DNA of 64,000 nt from Haloarchaeobius litoreus (GTDB taxonomy: Archaea; Halobacteriota; Halobacteria; Halobacteriales; Natrialbaceae): contig NZ_JANHJR010000003.1 in NCBI RefSeq assembly GCF_024495425.1, positions 62,001 through 126,000 of the forward strand. Direction: 5' to 3'. The number at the start of each line of letters is the position of its first letter. Within the stretch, counting starts at the first letter, position 1. Below are positions 32,489 to 41,333 of this stretch, piece after piece. The notes beneath the pieces are model-generated. The model was not told where the DNA came from and did not search any database. It worked only from the letters and a program-made list of their open reading frames with translations. Position numbers and translations under genes: made by a program.

Positions 32489-32800
32489 TTCCGCAGTCCA
32501 CGTGGCGCGCGGCTGGCGAGCGTGCCGAGCGAAGCGAGGCCGCTCGCCGCACTCGTGCGAGGGATGAGCGAGGGAGCCTGCGACCGAGCGAATCGGCTGG
32601 GGAGGCGTGAGGTGCGGTGCGGTTGCGGTCGGGTGTCCCCGTGAGCGAGCCTGCGAGCGAACGGGGGCTCGTCGGACCGCAGGTCCGACGGTGGGACTGA
32701 AAGGGGCGAGCGTCTCGACGACGGTGGACGACGCAAGCACCGCAGGCACGAGGAGCGCAGCGAGTCCCCCGAGTCGAGACGCTCGGGGCTTTCTGGTTGT
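32489..32800 (+). repeat. Dispersed modular repeat, copy B
   Basis: Shares GGCGCGCGGCTGGCGAGCGT, GAGGGATGAGCGAGGGAGCC and CGAATCGGCTGGGGAGGCGT with copy A but has no first hairpin. It adds others: CCCCGT...ACGGGG and CGTCGGACC-GCA-GGTCCGACG just before the end block. The end hairpin is framed by TGAAAGGGGC (32698-32707) and GGGGCTTTCTGG (from 32785). The arms GAGCGTCTCGAC (32708-32719) and GTCGAGACGCTC (32773-32784) are a perfect 12-base inverted repeat unlike copy A's arms. The gap 32408-32890 holds no gene. Confidence 0.75.
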
Positions 32801-32890
32801 TGTCGGGTCGAGAAAATTCGACGGACCAACCCGAACGCACACGAACGGGAACCGTCACGGCTATCATAGGACCGTCCGACACGGCGAACG

Positions 32891-33628
32891 ATGCAGTGGC
32901 CACTCGCCGACCCGCCCGAACGCGAGAACCTCCCGTGGTACGTCGCGCCCGTCCCCGAGGTGGTCGAGGACCTGGGGCTCACGTTCGCATGGCTGGTCGT
33001 CCTCACGAACGTCCTGGGCACCGCCTTCGGCTTCTACTACTACGGCATCGACCCGTTCGCGCCGGGGTTCGTCGCCGAGTTGAGCCAGTTCGCCATCGAG
33101 CCGGTGGTCGCGTGGCCGGTCGTCCCGGACAGCCCCGTCGCCACACTCTTCATCGCGCTGGCCTTCGCGGCCTGGCTGCTCGACCGGCCGAACGAGTACC
33201 TCTCCGCGCTCGCGTTCTTCGGCTGTCTCAAACTCGGCGCGTGGACGCCGTTCGTCTTGCTTGCGTTCAAAGGCGACTTCGCGGACCTGCACTGGGCGAT
33301 GTACAACTTCCTGTTCTGGAGCCATCTCGCGATGGTGCTCCAGGGGTTCGTGCTGCACCGCATCTCCGACTTCCCGGTCAGGGCCGTCGCCGTCGCGCTG
33401 GCCTGGTACGGCTTCAACGACGTGGTGGACTACTTCGTCCCCATCGTCGGGACGCCACACCACACGCTCATCCCGGCGGAGGACCTCGTCGACGGAGCCA
33501 TCGTCCACACGCCCGGGCCGCACCGCGTCGCCGCCGCCGGGGCCGTCGTGCTGACGCTGCTCGCAACGTTCCTCGCGCTGTCGACGCGGGTGAAGAAGCT
33601 GGAGGGACGGCTGGCGCGCGAGCGGTAG
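32891..33628 (+). CDS. DUF1405 membrane protein
   Basis: A 245-residue membrane protein. Motifs in order are LPWYVAPVPEVVEDLGLTFA, NVLGTAFGFYYYGIDPF, PVVPDSPVATLFIALAFAAW and WAMYNFLFWSHLAMVLQGFV, closing with HTLIPAEDLVDG. The P-V-x-P-D-S-P and Y-G-I-D stretches are the DUF1405 hallmark. Six helices are visible. Function in archaea and Bacillus is unknown. ATG 32891 starts before the first soluble stretch. Confidence 0.88.
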   Translation: MQWPLADPPERENLPWYVAPVPEVVEDLGLTFAWLVVLTNVLGTAFGFYYYGIDPFAPGFVAELSQFAIEPVVAWPVVPDSPVATLFIALAFAAWLLDRPNEYLSALAFFGCLKLGAWTPFVLLAFKGDFADLHWAMYNFLFWSHLAMVLQGFVLHRISDFPVRAVAVALAWYGFNDVVDYFVPIVGTPHHTLIPAEDLVDGAIVHTPGPHRVAAAGAVVLTLLATFLALSTRVKKLEGRLARER

Positions 33629-33662
33629 AAAGCACTTGTACCCGGCCTCGGTAGCACCGGGC

Positions 33663-34037
33663 ATGCGCCGCCGCACGCTCCTCCACGGTGCAGCTCTCGG
33701 GTCGGTCGTCGGGCTGGCCGGCTGTACGGACCTCCTCGCTCCCGACAACGCAGAGTGGGCGAACGACCTCCGCGTCGAGAACGAACGTGATGACCCCGCG
33801 ACTGTCGAGATTCTCGTCGAGCGCGAGGCGGGCGAGCAGGTGGCGTCGGAACGGGTCGACCTCGGCCCCGACGGCGAGTGGGAACTCGAGGATCTCGTCG
33901 AGTTCGGAACGTACGACCTCATCATCTCGGTCGACGGCGGCGAACCGGTCCAGAAGTCCTGGTCGGCGTCGGGCTGTACCCAGACGACCGTCGTTGCCGT
34001 GCCCGGTGGCGTGGAATTCGGGTACGTCACCTGTTGA
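33663..34037 (+). CDS. Small Tat-like lipoprotein
   Basis: A 124-residue exported protein. RRRTLLHGAALGSVVGLAGC gives a Tat-like signal with a lipobox Cys at about residue 21. The mature part is a single beta-rich domain (LRVENERDDPATVEILVERE, VDLGPDGEWELEDLVEFG, TYDLIISVDGGEPVQKSW) of immunoglobulin-like shape. It has one late Cys (ASGCTQTT) and ends FGYVTC. I know haloarchaea have many such single-domain lipoproteins without known role. It follows the DUF1405 gene by 34 bases. Confidence 0.8.
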   Translation: MRRRTLLHGAALGSVVGLAGCTDLLAPDNAEWANDLRVENERDDPATVEILVEREAGEQVASERVDLGPDGEWELEDLVEFGTYDLIISVDGGEPVQKSWSASGCTQTTVVAVPGGVEFGYVTC

Positions 34038-34126
34038 GCTCGACCGGATGCAGCCACCGGGCCAGTCGACCGCGGGTCCACTGCAGGGGTGTGACAAGCG
34101 ACGATCCGGGCGACCCGGAATGATGC

Positions 34127-34555
34127 TTAGACCAGGCCCGCACCGACGAACCCGCCGAGCACCAGCCCGTAGACGAGGTGGAAGAAGCCGAACTGCATGG
34201 CGGTCGCGCGGCCGGGGTCCATCCCGAGCACGCCCTTCATCCACACCACCGCGCCGACGACCGTGAGGACAGCGGCATACGCGACCGCCAGCCCGACGGC
34301 ATTCACGAGCGTCACCTCGCCGACGGCGAGCGGGAGTGCCAGCGCGAACGCGACGCCGGCACCGACGCCGTACAGCACGTGCAGGAGCATCCCCTGCGGG
34401 ACGTACGATTCTGGGCCCTCATCGCCGACGAACTTCGCCCACAGCGCCGCCGTCGGCGGCGGGGAGTCGTCCCCGAGCGCCAGCATGAAGACGGTCATGG
34501 CTATCGTCGCGACGAGACCACCGGCGAGGCCGGAAGCGAAAGTTACGGTTACCAT
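34127..34555 (-). CDS. Four-helix membrane protein
   Basis: A 142-residue protein with helices ASGLAGGLVATIAMTVFML, LHVLYGVGAGVAFALALPL, LVNAVGLAVAYAAVLTVVGA and MQFGFFHLVYGLVLGGFVGA. The H-x-x-Y-G pattern occurs twice (LLHVLYG and FFHLVYG) and is typical of haloarchaeal DUF families of this type. No function assigned. It is divergent from the MFS gene at 34707. Confidence 0.75.
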   Translation of the reverse strand: MVTVTFASGLAGGLVATIAMTVFMLALGDDSPPPTAALWAKFVGDEGPESYVPQGMLLHVLYGVGAGVAFALALPLAVGEVTLVNAVGLAVAYAAVLTVVGAVVWMKGVLGMDPGRATAMQFGFFHLVYGLVLGGFVGAGLV

Positions 34556-34706
34556 CTGTAATCTACCTACCACTCGTGACTCCCGGGCCCGTATTAACCG
34601 CGGTGCGGCTGGGAGCACGGCACGCACGAGAGCGAAAGCCAGTCCGCGACGGGCGAACCGCCGCGACCGCAACGCAGTTGTGGGTGACCGCGGTACGTCG
34701 GCCCGA

Positions 34707-35930
34707 ATGGCTGAGACGGGGACGGCCGACCGGAGCTGGTTCCCGAGCAGCAGCGTCGGGAAGTACTACCTCTACAAGGCGACGAAGGCGGTCGAGTTCT
34801 ACCGGCCCGTCATGTACCTCTTCTTCCTCCAGCAGGGGCTGAACTTCACGCAGATTGCCACGCTGGAGGCCATCTACAACCTGACGACCGTCCTCGGCGA
34901 GGTGCCGACGGGCTACGTCGGCGACCGGGTCGGCCGCCGGAACAGCCTGCTCGCCGGGACCGTCCTCATCGCGCTGACGCTCGTCGGCATCGGCCTCGCG
35001 AGTTCGTTCCTCGCGCTCGCCGGGCTCTACGTCTGCTGGTCGATGGGCTACAACTTCCGCTCGGGCAGCGAGGACGCCTGGCTCTACGACACGCTCACCG
35101 ACGACCTCGCCGAGGAGGAGTTCGCGCACGTCCGGGGCCGCGGCGAGTCCGTCTCGCTGGCGGTCGGCGCGGGCGCGGCCGTCGCCGGCGGCGCGCTCGG
35201 CAGCGTCGACCTCTCGTACCCGTGGTTCGTCGCGGCCGGCGTGACCGCCGTCGGCGTCCTCGTCCTCCTGACCGTCGAGGAGTCCGACACGTACGAGGCG
35301 AGCGCGGCCGACGCGCTGGGCTTTCGCGAATCGCTGACGCTCATCCGGTCGATGCTCGGCCGGCGGGACATCCGCGCGCTCGTCGTCTACTACTACGTGC
35401 TGTACGCCGCCGTCACCTACCTCGTGTTCGTCTACCTCCAGCCCGTCTTCGAGACGGTCGTCGTCGACCTCGGCGTCGCCCCCGCGCAGGTCGAGCCCCT
35501 CCTCGGTGCCTTCTACGCGGCGTACAGCCTCGTCGGCGCGGGCCTGAGCTACTACACGGGAACCATCGAGGACCGCATCGGCCTGCGGACCTGGTTCCTC
35601 GTCCTCCCCTTCGCCGTCGGCGGCGCGCTCGCCGGGCTGTACTTCCTCCCGATTCTCGCGCTCCCGGCGTTCCTGTTCGCCCGCGGGCTCGCCGACGTGA
35701 CGCGGTCGCTCGCCGGCCAGTACGTCAACGACCGCATCGACACCGTCGGCCGGGCGACGACGCTGAGCGCCCTGGCGATGGTCAGCGGCCTGACCGTCGT
35801 GCCGTTCCAGCTCGGCAGCGGCGTGCTCTCGGACGCGACGACGCCGCTGGTCGCGCTCGCGGTCTCGGGGGCGGTGCTCGTCGTCGGCTCCGCGCTGATT
35901 CTGCTGTGGGAGGTTCCGGTCGCGGAGTGA
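34707..35930 (+). CDS. MFS transporter
   Basis: A 407-residue transporter with twelve helices. The loop between helices 2 and 3 reads TGYVGDRVGRRNSLLAGTVL (the MFS D-R-x-G-R-R signature). YVCWSMGYNFRSGSEDAWLY sits in helix 4-5. LPAFLFARGLADVTRSLAGQYVNDRIDTVGRATTLSA in the C-half is the mirrored motif found in the YfkF/YttB-like exporters. Substrate not predictable. ATG 34707 lies 151 bases after the divergent gene's start. Confidence 0.9.
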   Translation: MAETGTADRSWFPSSSVGKYYLYKATKAVEFYRPVMYLFFLQQGLNFTQIATLEAIYNLTTVLGEVPTGYVGDRVGRRNSLLAGTVLIALTLVGIGLASSFLALAGLYVCWSMGYNFRSGSEDAWLYDTLTDDLAEEEFAHVRGRGESVSLAVGAGAAVAGGALGSVDLSYPWFVAAGVTAVGVLVLLTVEESDTYEASAADALGFRESLTLIRSMLGRRDIRALVVYYYVLYAAVTYLVFVYLQPVFETVVVDLGVAPAQVEPLLGAFYAAYSLVGAGLSYYTGTIEDRIGLRTWFLVLPFAVGGALAGLYFLPILALPAFLFARGLADVTRSLAGQYVNDRIDTVGRATTLSALAMVSGLTVVPFQLGSGVLSDATTPLVALAVSGAVLVVGSALILLWEVPVAE

Positions 35931-35963
35931 CCGGAACTCGACGGTGGTAACGAGTCCAGAACG

Positions 35964-36824
35964 ATGGGCCATCGGGTCGTTGTCACAGCCATGGACACCG
36001 CAGCGGGCACGGTACCGGGCGATTCCGGGCGGCAACCCCCGCCGTTCCGGGTGCTGGCCGTCGCAGTCGCGACCTACCTCGTCTGGACGGCGGTGACGTA
36101 CCTGCTCGAAGGCCGACTCCGCACGTTGCTGCGACCCGACGCCGTCGGCGACCGGCTCGTGTACGCCCTCGTCGCCAACGTCGTCGTGGGGACTCTCCTC
36201 GCCCTCTGGGTGGCGCGCCGGTTCGTCGCCGGGGGCCTGCTCACGCGCGAACAGCTCGGATTCGGGGCAGCCCGGCGCACGCTCCTCGCCGTCCTCGCCG
36301 GCGGGGTCGCCGGCGGCGGGCTGTTCCTCGCGCAGGACCCACCGTCGACCGACCCGACCGTCCTCACGAACGCCTTCGCGCAGGTGCTCACCGTCTCCAT
36401 CGCGGAACTGGTCGTCTGCTGGGCCCTCCTCGGCGGCACGGTGGAGGCGTGGCTGCGACAGCGCGGCGTCCCCGGACCCGTCGCCGCCGGGCTCGCACTC
36501 GTCCTGTCGAGCGTCGCCTTCGGGCTCTACCACGTCGCGCACAGCCCGCCGTTCGACCAGCCGGGGACCATCGCGGTCCTGACCGTGGTGGGCCTCGGGA
36601 CCGGGCTGTTCTTCTTCGTCGGCCGGTCGCTGTACGGCGCGCTCGTGTTCCACAACTGCATGGCGCTGTTCGGCGTCACACGGGCGCTCGCCGAGTCGGG
36701 TCGGCTCGACGCGTTCCGGACCGTGCAGGTGCCGTTGCTGGCGACCGCGCTGGTCTCGCTGGTCGTCCTCGTCGCGGCCGAACGGCTGCTCGTCCGGTCC
36801 GTCGAACCGCAGGAGAAGACGTAG
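35964..36824 (+). CDS. CPBP-family intramembrane protease-like protein
   Basis: A 286-residue membrane protein of the Rce1/CPBP type, with about eight helices. The expected EExxxR motif reads TVEAWLR near residue 160, so one of the two Glu residues is missing. The FxxxH motif is AFGLYHVAH near 192, and the last His/Asn motif reads ALVFHNCMAL near 232. The active site looks mostly but not fully kept. CPBP proteins cleave or bind prenylated or membrane substrates. The N-terminal 9 residues before a second Met (position 10) are uncertain; ATG 35991 is an alternative start. It follows the MFS gene by 33 bases. Confidence 0.8.
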   Translation: MGHRVVVTAMDTAAGTVPGDSGRQPPPFRVLAVAVATYLVWTAVTYLLEGRLRTLLRPDAVGDRLVYALVANVVVGTLLALWVARRFVAGGLLTREQLGFGAARRTLLAVLAGGVAGGGLFLAQDPPSTDPTVLTNAFAQVLTVSIAELVVCWALLGGTVEAWLRQRGVPGPVAAGLALVLSSVAFGLYHVAHSPPFDQPGTIAVLTVVGLGTGLFFFVGRSLYGALVFHNCMALFGVTRALAESGRLDAFRTVQVPLLATALVSLVVLVAAERLLVRSVEPQEKT

Positions 36825-36843
36825 AACCGCGGTCCGGGAGCCG

Positions 36844-39471
36844 TCAGTTGACGATGACGACGGCCTCGTCGGCCGAAAGCATCTCGCCCTCGCCGGAGTA
36901 CGTGCGCTCCTCACGGACCTCGAACTCGTCGGCTTCCAGTGTCTCGCCCGCGAGCGAGAGCGTGTCGCCGTCGAGCTCGTACTCGCCGGCCTCGATGGCG
37001 GCGTCGAACTCGCCGACCGTCCCACCGTACTTCGGGCCGAGGGTGGCGTAGTCGAGGCTGATGTCGGCTACCTCGGTCGTGATCTCCGGCGGTTCGTCGA
37101 GCAGCTCGAACTCCGCGACGTGCATGACGCCGGCGATGGCGTCGGTGAAGCCGTCGACGTTCCCGTAGACCGCGACGTGGTCGAGCGGCTCGTTCAGCGG
37201 CAGCTGGTTCTCGGACTTGTAGCGCCGGAGCGCGCCGATGACGGCCATCGCGGCCTCGCCGCCGGCGAGGTCGGCCTCGTATCCCTTCGGTTCGGGCCAG
37301 TCCCGGGTGTGGATGCTGTCGGTCGCGTCACCGTCGACGTACATGTCGTGCCACAGCTCCTCCGTGATGTGGGGCACGAGCGGCGCGAACAGCTCCAGGA
37401 ACGTCCGGTGGGCCGTCTGCAGTGCGTACTGCGTCGACCGCGGGTCGGCCTGCTCGTCTACCTGCTGTTTGGCGATCTCGAGGTAGTCGTCGCAGAACGT
37501 GTTCCAGAAGAACGTCCGCAGGCGGTCCCGGGCCTTCGCGAACTCGTAGTTCCGGAACTGCTCGGTCGTCTCGGCGACGATGGCGTCGAGCTCGGCCAGA
37601 ATCCACTCGTCCAGCGGCGCGAGCTCGTCGGGCTCGTCGACCGGGTCGGGCGCGAGGTGCTCGACGAGCTTCGAGGCGTTCCAGAGCTTGCGCAGCAGCT
37701 TCTCGCCGGCGACGATGTCCTTCTCCTTGAACGGGAAGTCGTCGCCGACCGCGGTGCTCGCGGCCCAGTACCGGATGGCGTCGATGGGGTACTCGGCGAC
37801 GACCGCGGCGGGCTCGACCACGTTGCCACGCGACTTGGACATCTTCTCGCGGTTCTCGTCGAGGACGTGTCCGTTGATCATGACCGCGTCGAACGGGACC
37901 TCGCCGGTGTGTTCGTAGCACTTGACGACCGTGTGGAACAGCCAGAAGCTGATGATGTCGTGGCCCTGCGGCCGCAGGTCGAACGGGTACAGCTCCGGGT
38001 CGTCCATGGTGAAGCCCTCGTCCTCGCTCCAGTCCCAGCCGGCGTTGACCAGCGGGGTCAGGCTGGAGGTCGCCCACGTGTCGAAGACGTCGTCCTCAGG
38101 CTCGAACTCGTCGTGACCGCACTCCTGGCAGGCGTCGACCGGCGGGTCGTCAGAGAGCGGGTCGACCGGCAGGGCCGCCTTCTCGGCGACGACCTCCTTC
38201 CCACAGTCGGCGCAGTACCAGACCGGGAACGGGATGCCGGAGTCGCGCTGACGCGAGATGAGCCAGTCCCACTCCAGCCCCTCGATCCAGTGCTCGTACC
38301 GCGTGTACATCTTCTCGGGGTACCAGTCCATCTGCTCGCCGGCCTCGAGGTACTCCTCCTTGTGGTCGAGGATCTCGACGTACCACTGCTTGGAGACGCG
38401 GAACTCGACGTCGGTCTCGCAGCGCTCGTGGACCTGGACCGTGTGCGTCAGCTCCTCCCGGCCTTCGATGTGGCCGGCGTCGTCCAGGTCCTCGACGATG
38501 GCCTCGCGCGCCTCGTGCGTGCTCATGCCCTCGTACTCGCCCGCGAGGTCGGTCATCGTCGCGGACTCGTCGATGGCGACGCGCAGCGGCAGGTCGTGGG
38601 CCTGGTACCACTCGATGTCGTTCTGGTCGCCGAACGTACAGCACATCACGACGCCGGTGCCCGTCTCCAGGTCGACGCGGTCGTCCTCGATGATGGGGAC
38701 CTCGTGGCCGAAGATGGGGACCTCCGCCGTCCCCCCGACGAGTTCGGCGTTCTCCTCGTCGTCCGGGTGGACGAAGACGGAGACACACGCCGGCAGGAGC
38801 TCGGGACGCGTCGTCCCGATGACGAAGCTCTCGCGGCCCGACTCGGTCGGCTCGGTCAGGTCGAACCGGATGTCGTTGAAGTGCGTGTGGCGCTCGGCGT
38901 CCTCCTGTTCGACCTGCGAGATGGCCGTCTCGCACTCGGGGCACCAGATCGCCGGTGCCTTCTTCCGGTACTCCCGGCCCTGCTCGTACAGGTCGATGAA
39001 CGAGAGCTGGGAGATGCGCTGGACCCGCGGCTCGATGGTCTTGTAGGTGCGAGACCAGTCGATGCTCATCCCGAGGTCCTGCATCTTCTCGGTGAACTCG
39101 GCCTCGTACTGCTGGCAGACCTCCCGGCACTTCTGCTGGAACTCGCGGCGCTCGAACTCCTGGTGCCGGATCCCCAGCTCGCTCTCGGTGAGCCGCTCCG
39201 AGGCGATGCCGTTGTCGTCATAGCCGAACGGGAACATCACCGCGTCGTCGTCCATCCGGTGGAACCGCGCCGCGAAGTCCTGCAGCGTGTGGCCGTACAG
39301 GTGGCCCATGTGCAGGCTGCCCGAGACCGTCGGCGGCGGCGTGTCGATGCTGTACACCGTGTTCGGGTCCAGTTGCTCGTCTTCGGGGTCGTACGCGTAC
39401 GTCTCCTCGTCGACCCAGCGGTCCTGCCACTTCTCCTCGGTCGCCTGGGGGTCGTAGTCTCCGTCTGGCAT
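36844..39471 (-). CDS. valS: Valyl-tRNA synthetase
   Basis: An 875-residue class Ia synthetase charging tRNA-Val. The HIGH motif is SGSLHMGHLYGH near residue 53, and the KMSKS loop is NREKMSKSRGNVV near 540. The editing domain spans roughly 200-360 (VIGTTRPELLPACVSVFVHP is its opening). Two Cys clusters (WCPECETAIS near 178; CADCGKEV...DACQECGHDEF near 420-450) could hold zinc, as in other archaeal ValRS. The C-terminal anticodon domain ends in an acidic tail. A TATA-like TTTAATA lies at 39508-39514, ahead of ATG 39471. It converges with the CPBP gene. Confidence 0.96.
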   Translation of the reverse strand: MPDGDYDPQATEEKWQDRWVDEETYAYDPEDEQLDPNTVYSIDTPPPTVSGSLHMGHLYGHTLQDFAARFHRMDDDAVMFPFGYDDNGIASERLTESELGIRHQEFERREFQQKCREVCQQYEAEFTEKMQDLGMSIDWSRTYKTIEPRVQRISQLSFIDLYEQGREYRKKAPAIWCPECETAISQVEQEDAERHTHFNDIRFDLTEPTESGRESFVIGTTRPELLPACVSVFVHPDDEENAELVGGTAEVPIFGHEVPIIEDDRVDLETGTGVVMCCTFGDQNDIEWYQAHDLPLRVAIDESATMTDLAGEYEGMSTHEAREAIVEDLDDAGHIEGREELTHTVQVHERCETDVEFRVSKQWYVEILDHKEEYLEAGEQMDWYPEKMYTRYEHWIEGLEWDWLISRQRDSGIPFPVWYCADCGKEVVAEKAALPVDPLSDDPPVDACQECGHDEFEPEDDVFDTWATSSLTPLVNAGWDWSEDEGFTMDDPELYPFDLRPQGHDIISFWLFHTVVKCYEHTGEVPFDAVMINGHVLDENREKMSKSRGNVVEPAAVVAEYPIDAIRYWAASTAVGDDFPFKEKDIVAGEKLLRKLWNASKLVEHLAPDPVDEPDELAPLDEWILAELDAIVAETTEQFRNYEFAKARDRLRTFFWNTFCDDYLEIAKQQVDEQADPRSTQYALQTAHRTFLELFAPLVPHITEELWHDMYVDGDATDSIHTRDWPEPKGYEADLAGGEAAMAVIGALRRYKSENQLPLNEPLDHVAVYGNVDGFTDAIAGVMHVAEFELLDEPPEITTEVADISLDYATLGPKYGGTVGEFDAAIEAGEYELDGDTLSLAGETLEADEFEVREERTYSGEGEMLSADEAVVIVN

Positions 39472-39708
39472 GTAGTGCTCGTTGTGCTGTCAGTGGTCCA
39501 ATCGCCGTTTAATACAATCGATGCGGGTCGACGGTGCCGCCGCTCCTCGCGTGCGAGTTCGAGAGAACGACGCACACCGCTGTCTGGCTCTACGTACGTA
39601 CTACGGCGACAGGGGTGTGCTCCATATTGGGAGATGGACGTGGCTGGCTTAAAAAGTCAGCGGTGGCGTGCCGGTCGGTCACGGGCGTCAGTGCTGGGTC
39701 GCCACTCC

Positions 39709-40038
39709 CTATTCGGCCTTCTCGCGCCTGGCCTCGAGCGCCAGCCTCACCGCGGCACCCGCGTGGTCGATCGCGGCGGTCGCGTGTTCGGCGGCCGTCT
39801 CCAGCCCCTCCTCGACGTCCGCGCCAGCTGCCTCGAGCTCCGACTCGGCCACCTCGAACTCCGCCTCGGCCGCCGCTTCGGTCTCCGTCTCGTGGGCTTC
39901 CACCGATATTTCCGCCGCCTCGTCTGCCGCGTCCGGTTCCGCCTCGCCGTCCGAGCGACGCCCGCGCACCGCGCGCAGTGCGAGGAGTCCGATGGCGAGT
40001 CCGCCGACGGCCACGACGCCTTTCTTGAGTTTGCTCAT
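39709..40038 (-). CDS. Acidic Ala/Glu-rich protein with N-terminal hydrophobic anchor
   Basis: A 109-residue protein. KLKKGVVAVGGLAIGLLALRAV forms a positively flanked single helix that likely anchors it in the membrane. The rest is an Ala/Glu coiled coil (AHETETEAAAEAEFEVAESE, LEAAGADVEEGLETAAEHAT, AVRLALEARREKAE). No family recognised. An A/T-rich AAATATATAGG lies near 40066-40076, suiting a leaderless start. Confidence 0.7.
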   Translation of the reverse strand: MSKLKKGVVAVGGLAIGLLALRAVRGRRSDGEAEPDAADEAAEISVEAHETETEAAAEAEFEVAESELEAAGADVEEGLETAAEHATAAIDHAGAAVRLALEARREKAE

Positions 40039-40117
40039 CGTATCCCTACGTTGGTTGTCGAAACCTATATATTTTGAGCGAGGGAGGTTCCGCGTCGTCG
40101 AGGTGCGGCAGGGCCGA

Positions 40118-41020
40118 CTACGCTTCCCGGTCGGAGTGCGCCCGCACCCACAGCTCGCCGATGCGCGACAGCCGGGTCCGGTAGGACTTCCCGGCGGACT
40201 CCTGCTCGATGTACCCCTTCCCACCGGGGCCCAACCGGTCGACGTTGTAGATGACCTTCGAGCGGAAGGAGTCGGTGTACTCCTCGTTGAGCTCGCGCGA
40301 GAGCGCCTCCGCGAGCTCCGAGACGGATTCGAACTCGCCCTCCTCGCCGAGCTCGAACAGGATGACCTCCTCGAACGGTTTGACGTTGGAGAACGACGCG
40401 ACGGGCAGCTCGATGACGTGACTGCCGTCGATCTCCTTCGCGCCGATGGTGGTGCCGCGCTCGTCGAACTCCTTGAGCAGGCCGTCGGCGGCGTCGAGGC
40501 GGGCGACGACACGGTCGCGGAGGTCGTCGTCGAGGCTGGACTCGGCGAGGTCGCCGAGCAGCTCCTGTTGCTGGCGCAGCTCCTCGGCGAGCTCGGTCTC
40601 CAGGTACTTCTCGGGGGCGGTGTAGTAGGTGTGGATGGACTCGCGGTCCTCCTCGCGCTCGACCATCAGCGAGTGGGCGGCCGTCGCGAAGGCGAAGGAG
40701 ACGGTCCGTGGCATCGCGGCGATGTTCACCCAGACCTCGTTGCCCCGGTCGAGCTCCTCGACGATGAGGTCGTACGCCTGCTCGAACGCGGCGTCGTAGT
40801 CGTACACGTCCGCGACGACCATGCGCTCGGTCTCCGCGCCGAGCAGGTTCTGGAAGTCCGTCTCCAGCTTCTGCGAGAGGTTCTGTGAGTACTCGACGTT
40901 GGCCTCGCTCCCCACCGCGCCCTCCAGCAGGATGACCCGGTCCACGTCGAACTGGTCGCGGACCAGGGGCGCGATGAGCCGGTCGTAGTCGAACCCGACC
41001 GGGACGATGTGGGTCTGCAT
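40118..41020 (-). CDS. HFX_2341-family regulator: CARF-like domain plus winged helix
   Basis: A 300-residue protein. The N-terminal domain begins THIVPVGFDYDRLIAPLVRD and continues VILLEGAVGSEANVEYSQNL and VWVNIAAMPRTVSFAFATAA, a Rossmann-like CARF-type layout (DUF6293). A helical middle leads to a winged-helix C-domain (LFELGEEGEFESVSELAEAL, SKVIYNVDRLGPGGKGYIEQ). CARF domains bind cyclic oligoadenylates in CRISPR signalling, but no cas gene is nearby, so another ligand is possible. The name follows the remembered halophile family. Its neighbour is a small zinc protein; the two are transcribed in the same direction with 63 bases between. TATA-like CCTTTTGAG lies near 41045-41053. Confidence 0.83.
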   Translation of the reverse strand: MQTHIVPVGFDYDRLIAPLVRDQFDVDRVILLEGAVGSEANVEYSQNLSQKLETDFQNLLGAETERMVVADVYDYDAAFEQAYDLIVEELDRGNEVWVNIAAMPRTVSFAFATAAHSLMVEREEDRESIHTYYTAPEKYLETELAEELRQQQELLGDLAESSLDDDLRDRVVARLDAADGLLKEFDERGTTIGAKEIDGSHVIELPVASFSNVKPFEEVILFELGEEGEFESVSELAEALSRELNEEYTDSFRSKVIYNVDRLGPGGKGYIEQESAGKSYRTRLSRIGELWVRAHSDREA

Positions 41021-41083
41021 GCGCGTCCGTTCGCCCGACGTGCTCAAAAGGGTTGTACTCCGTCTCGCCTGGAACAGCCTCCG

Positions 41084-41290
41084 CTACGACCGCAGCTTCA
41101 GCGTCCGCTTGCGGATCGTCCCACAGCTCGGACAGATGTGGCGGTAGAGGACGGTGCGTCCGTTCGTCTCAGCCTTCCAGTGCCCGTCGTCGTCCTCGTA
41201 GCCACAGCTCGGACACCGGAGATCCACGTCGTCGTAGTGCGATGTCAACCGGTCCAGCGGGGTCGACCCACTCCCGCGCCTGTGTGCCAT
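41084..41290 (-). CDS. HVO_0649-type small zinc-finger protein
   Basis: A 68-residue protein with two CPxCG-type zinc knuckles: LRCPSCGYEDDDG and HICPSCGTIRKRT. This is one of the haloarchaeal zinc micro-proteins thought to regulate motility, biofilm or stress. The basic ends (MAHRRGSGS, TIRKRTLKLRS) suit nucleic-acid binding. TATA CTATAAA lies at 41314-41320, 24-30 bases before ATG 41290, so the message is leaderless. Confidence 0.88.
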   Translation of the reverse strand: MAHRRGSGSTPLDRLTSHYDDVDLRCPSCGYEDDDGHWKAETNGRTVLYRHICPSCGTIRKRTLKLRS

Positions 41291-41313
41291 ACGGTATCAC
41301 ACGACTCGGCGAG

Positions 41314-41320
41314 CTATAAA
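41314..41320 (-). promoter_or_regulatory. TATA box of the zinc micro-protein gene
   Basis: Minus-strand TTTATAG, 24-30 bases before the ATG at 41290. Confidence 0.6.
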
Positions 41321-41333
41321 TCCTGTCTCCCGC

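Noticed and set aside
40118-41020. A CRISPR-linked function for the CARF-like protein
   Set aside because: No cas genes or spaced direct repeats were seen anywhere in the window.
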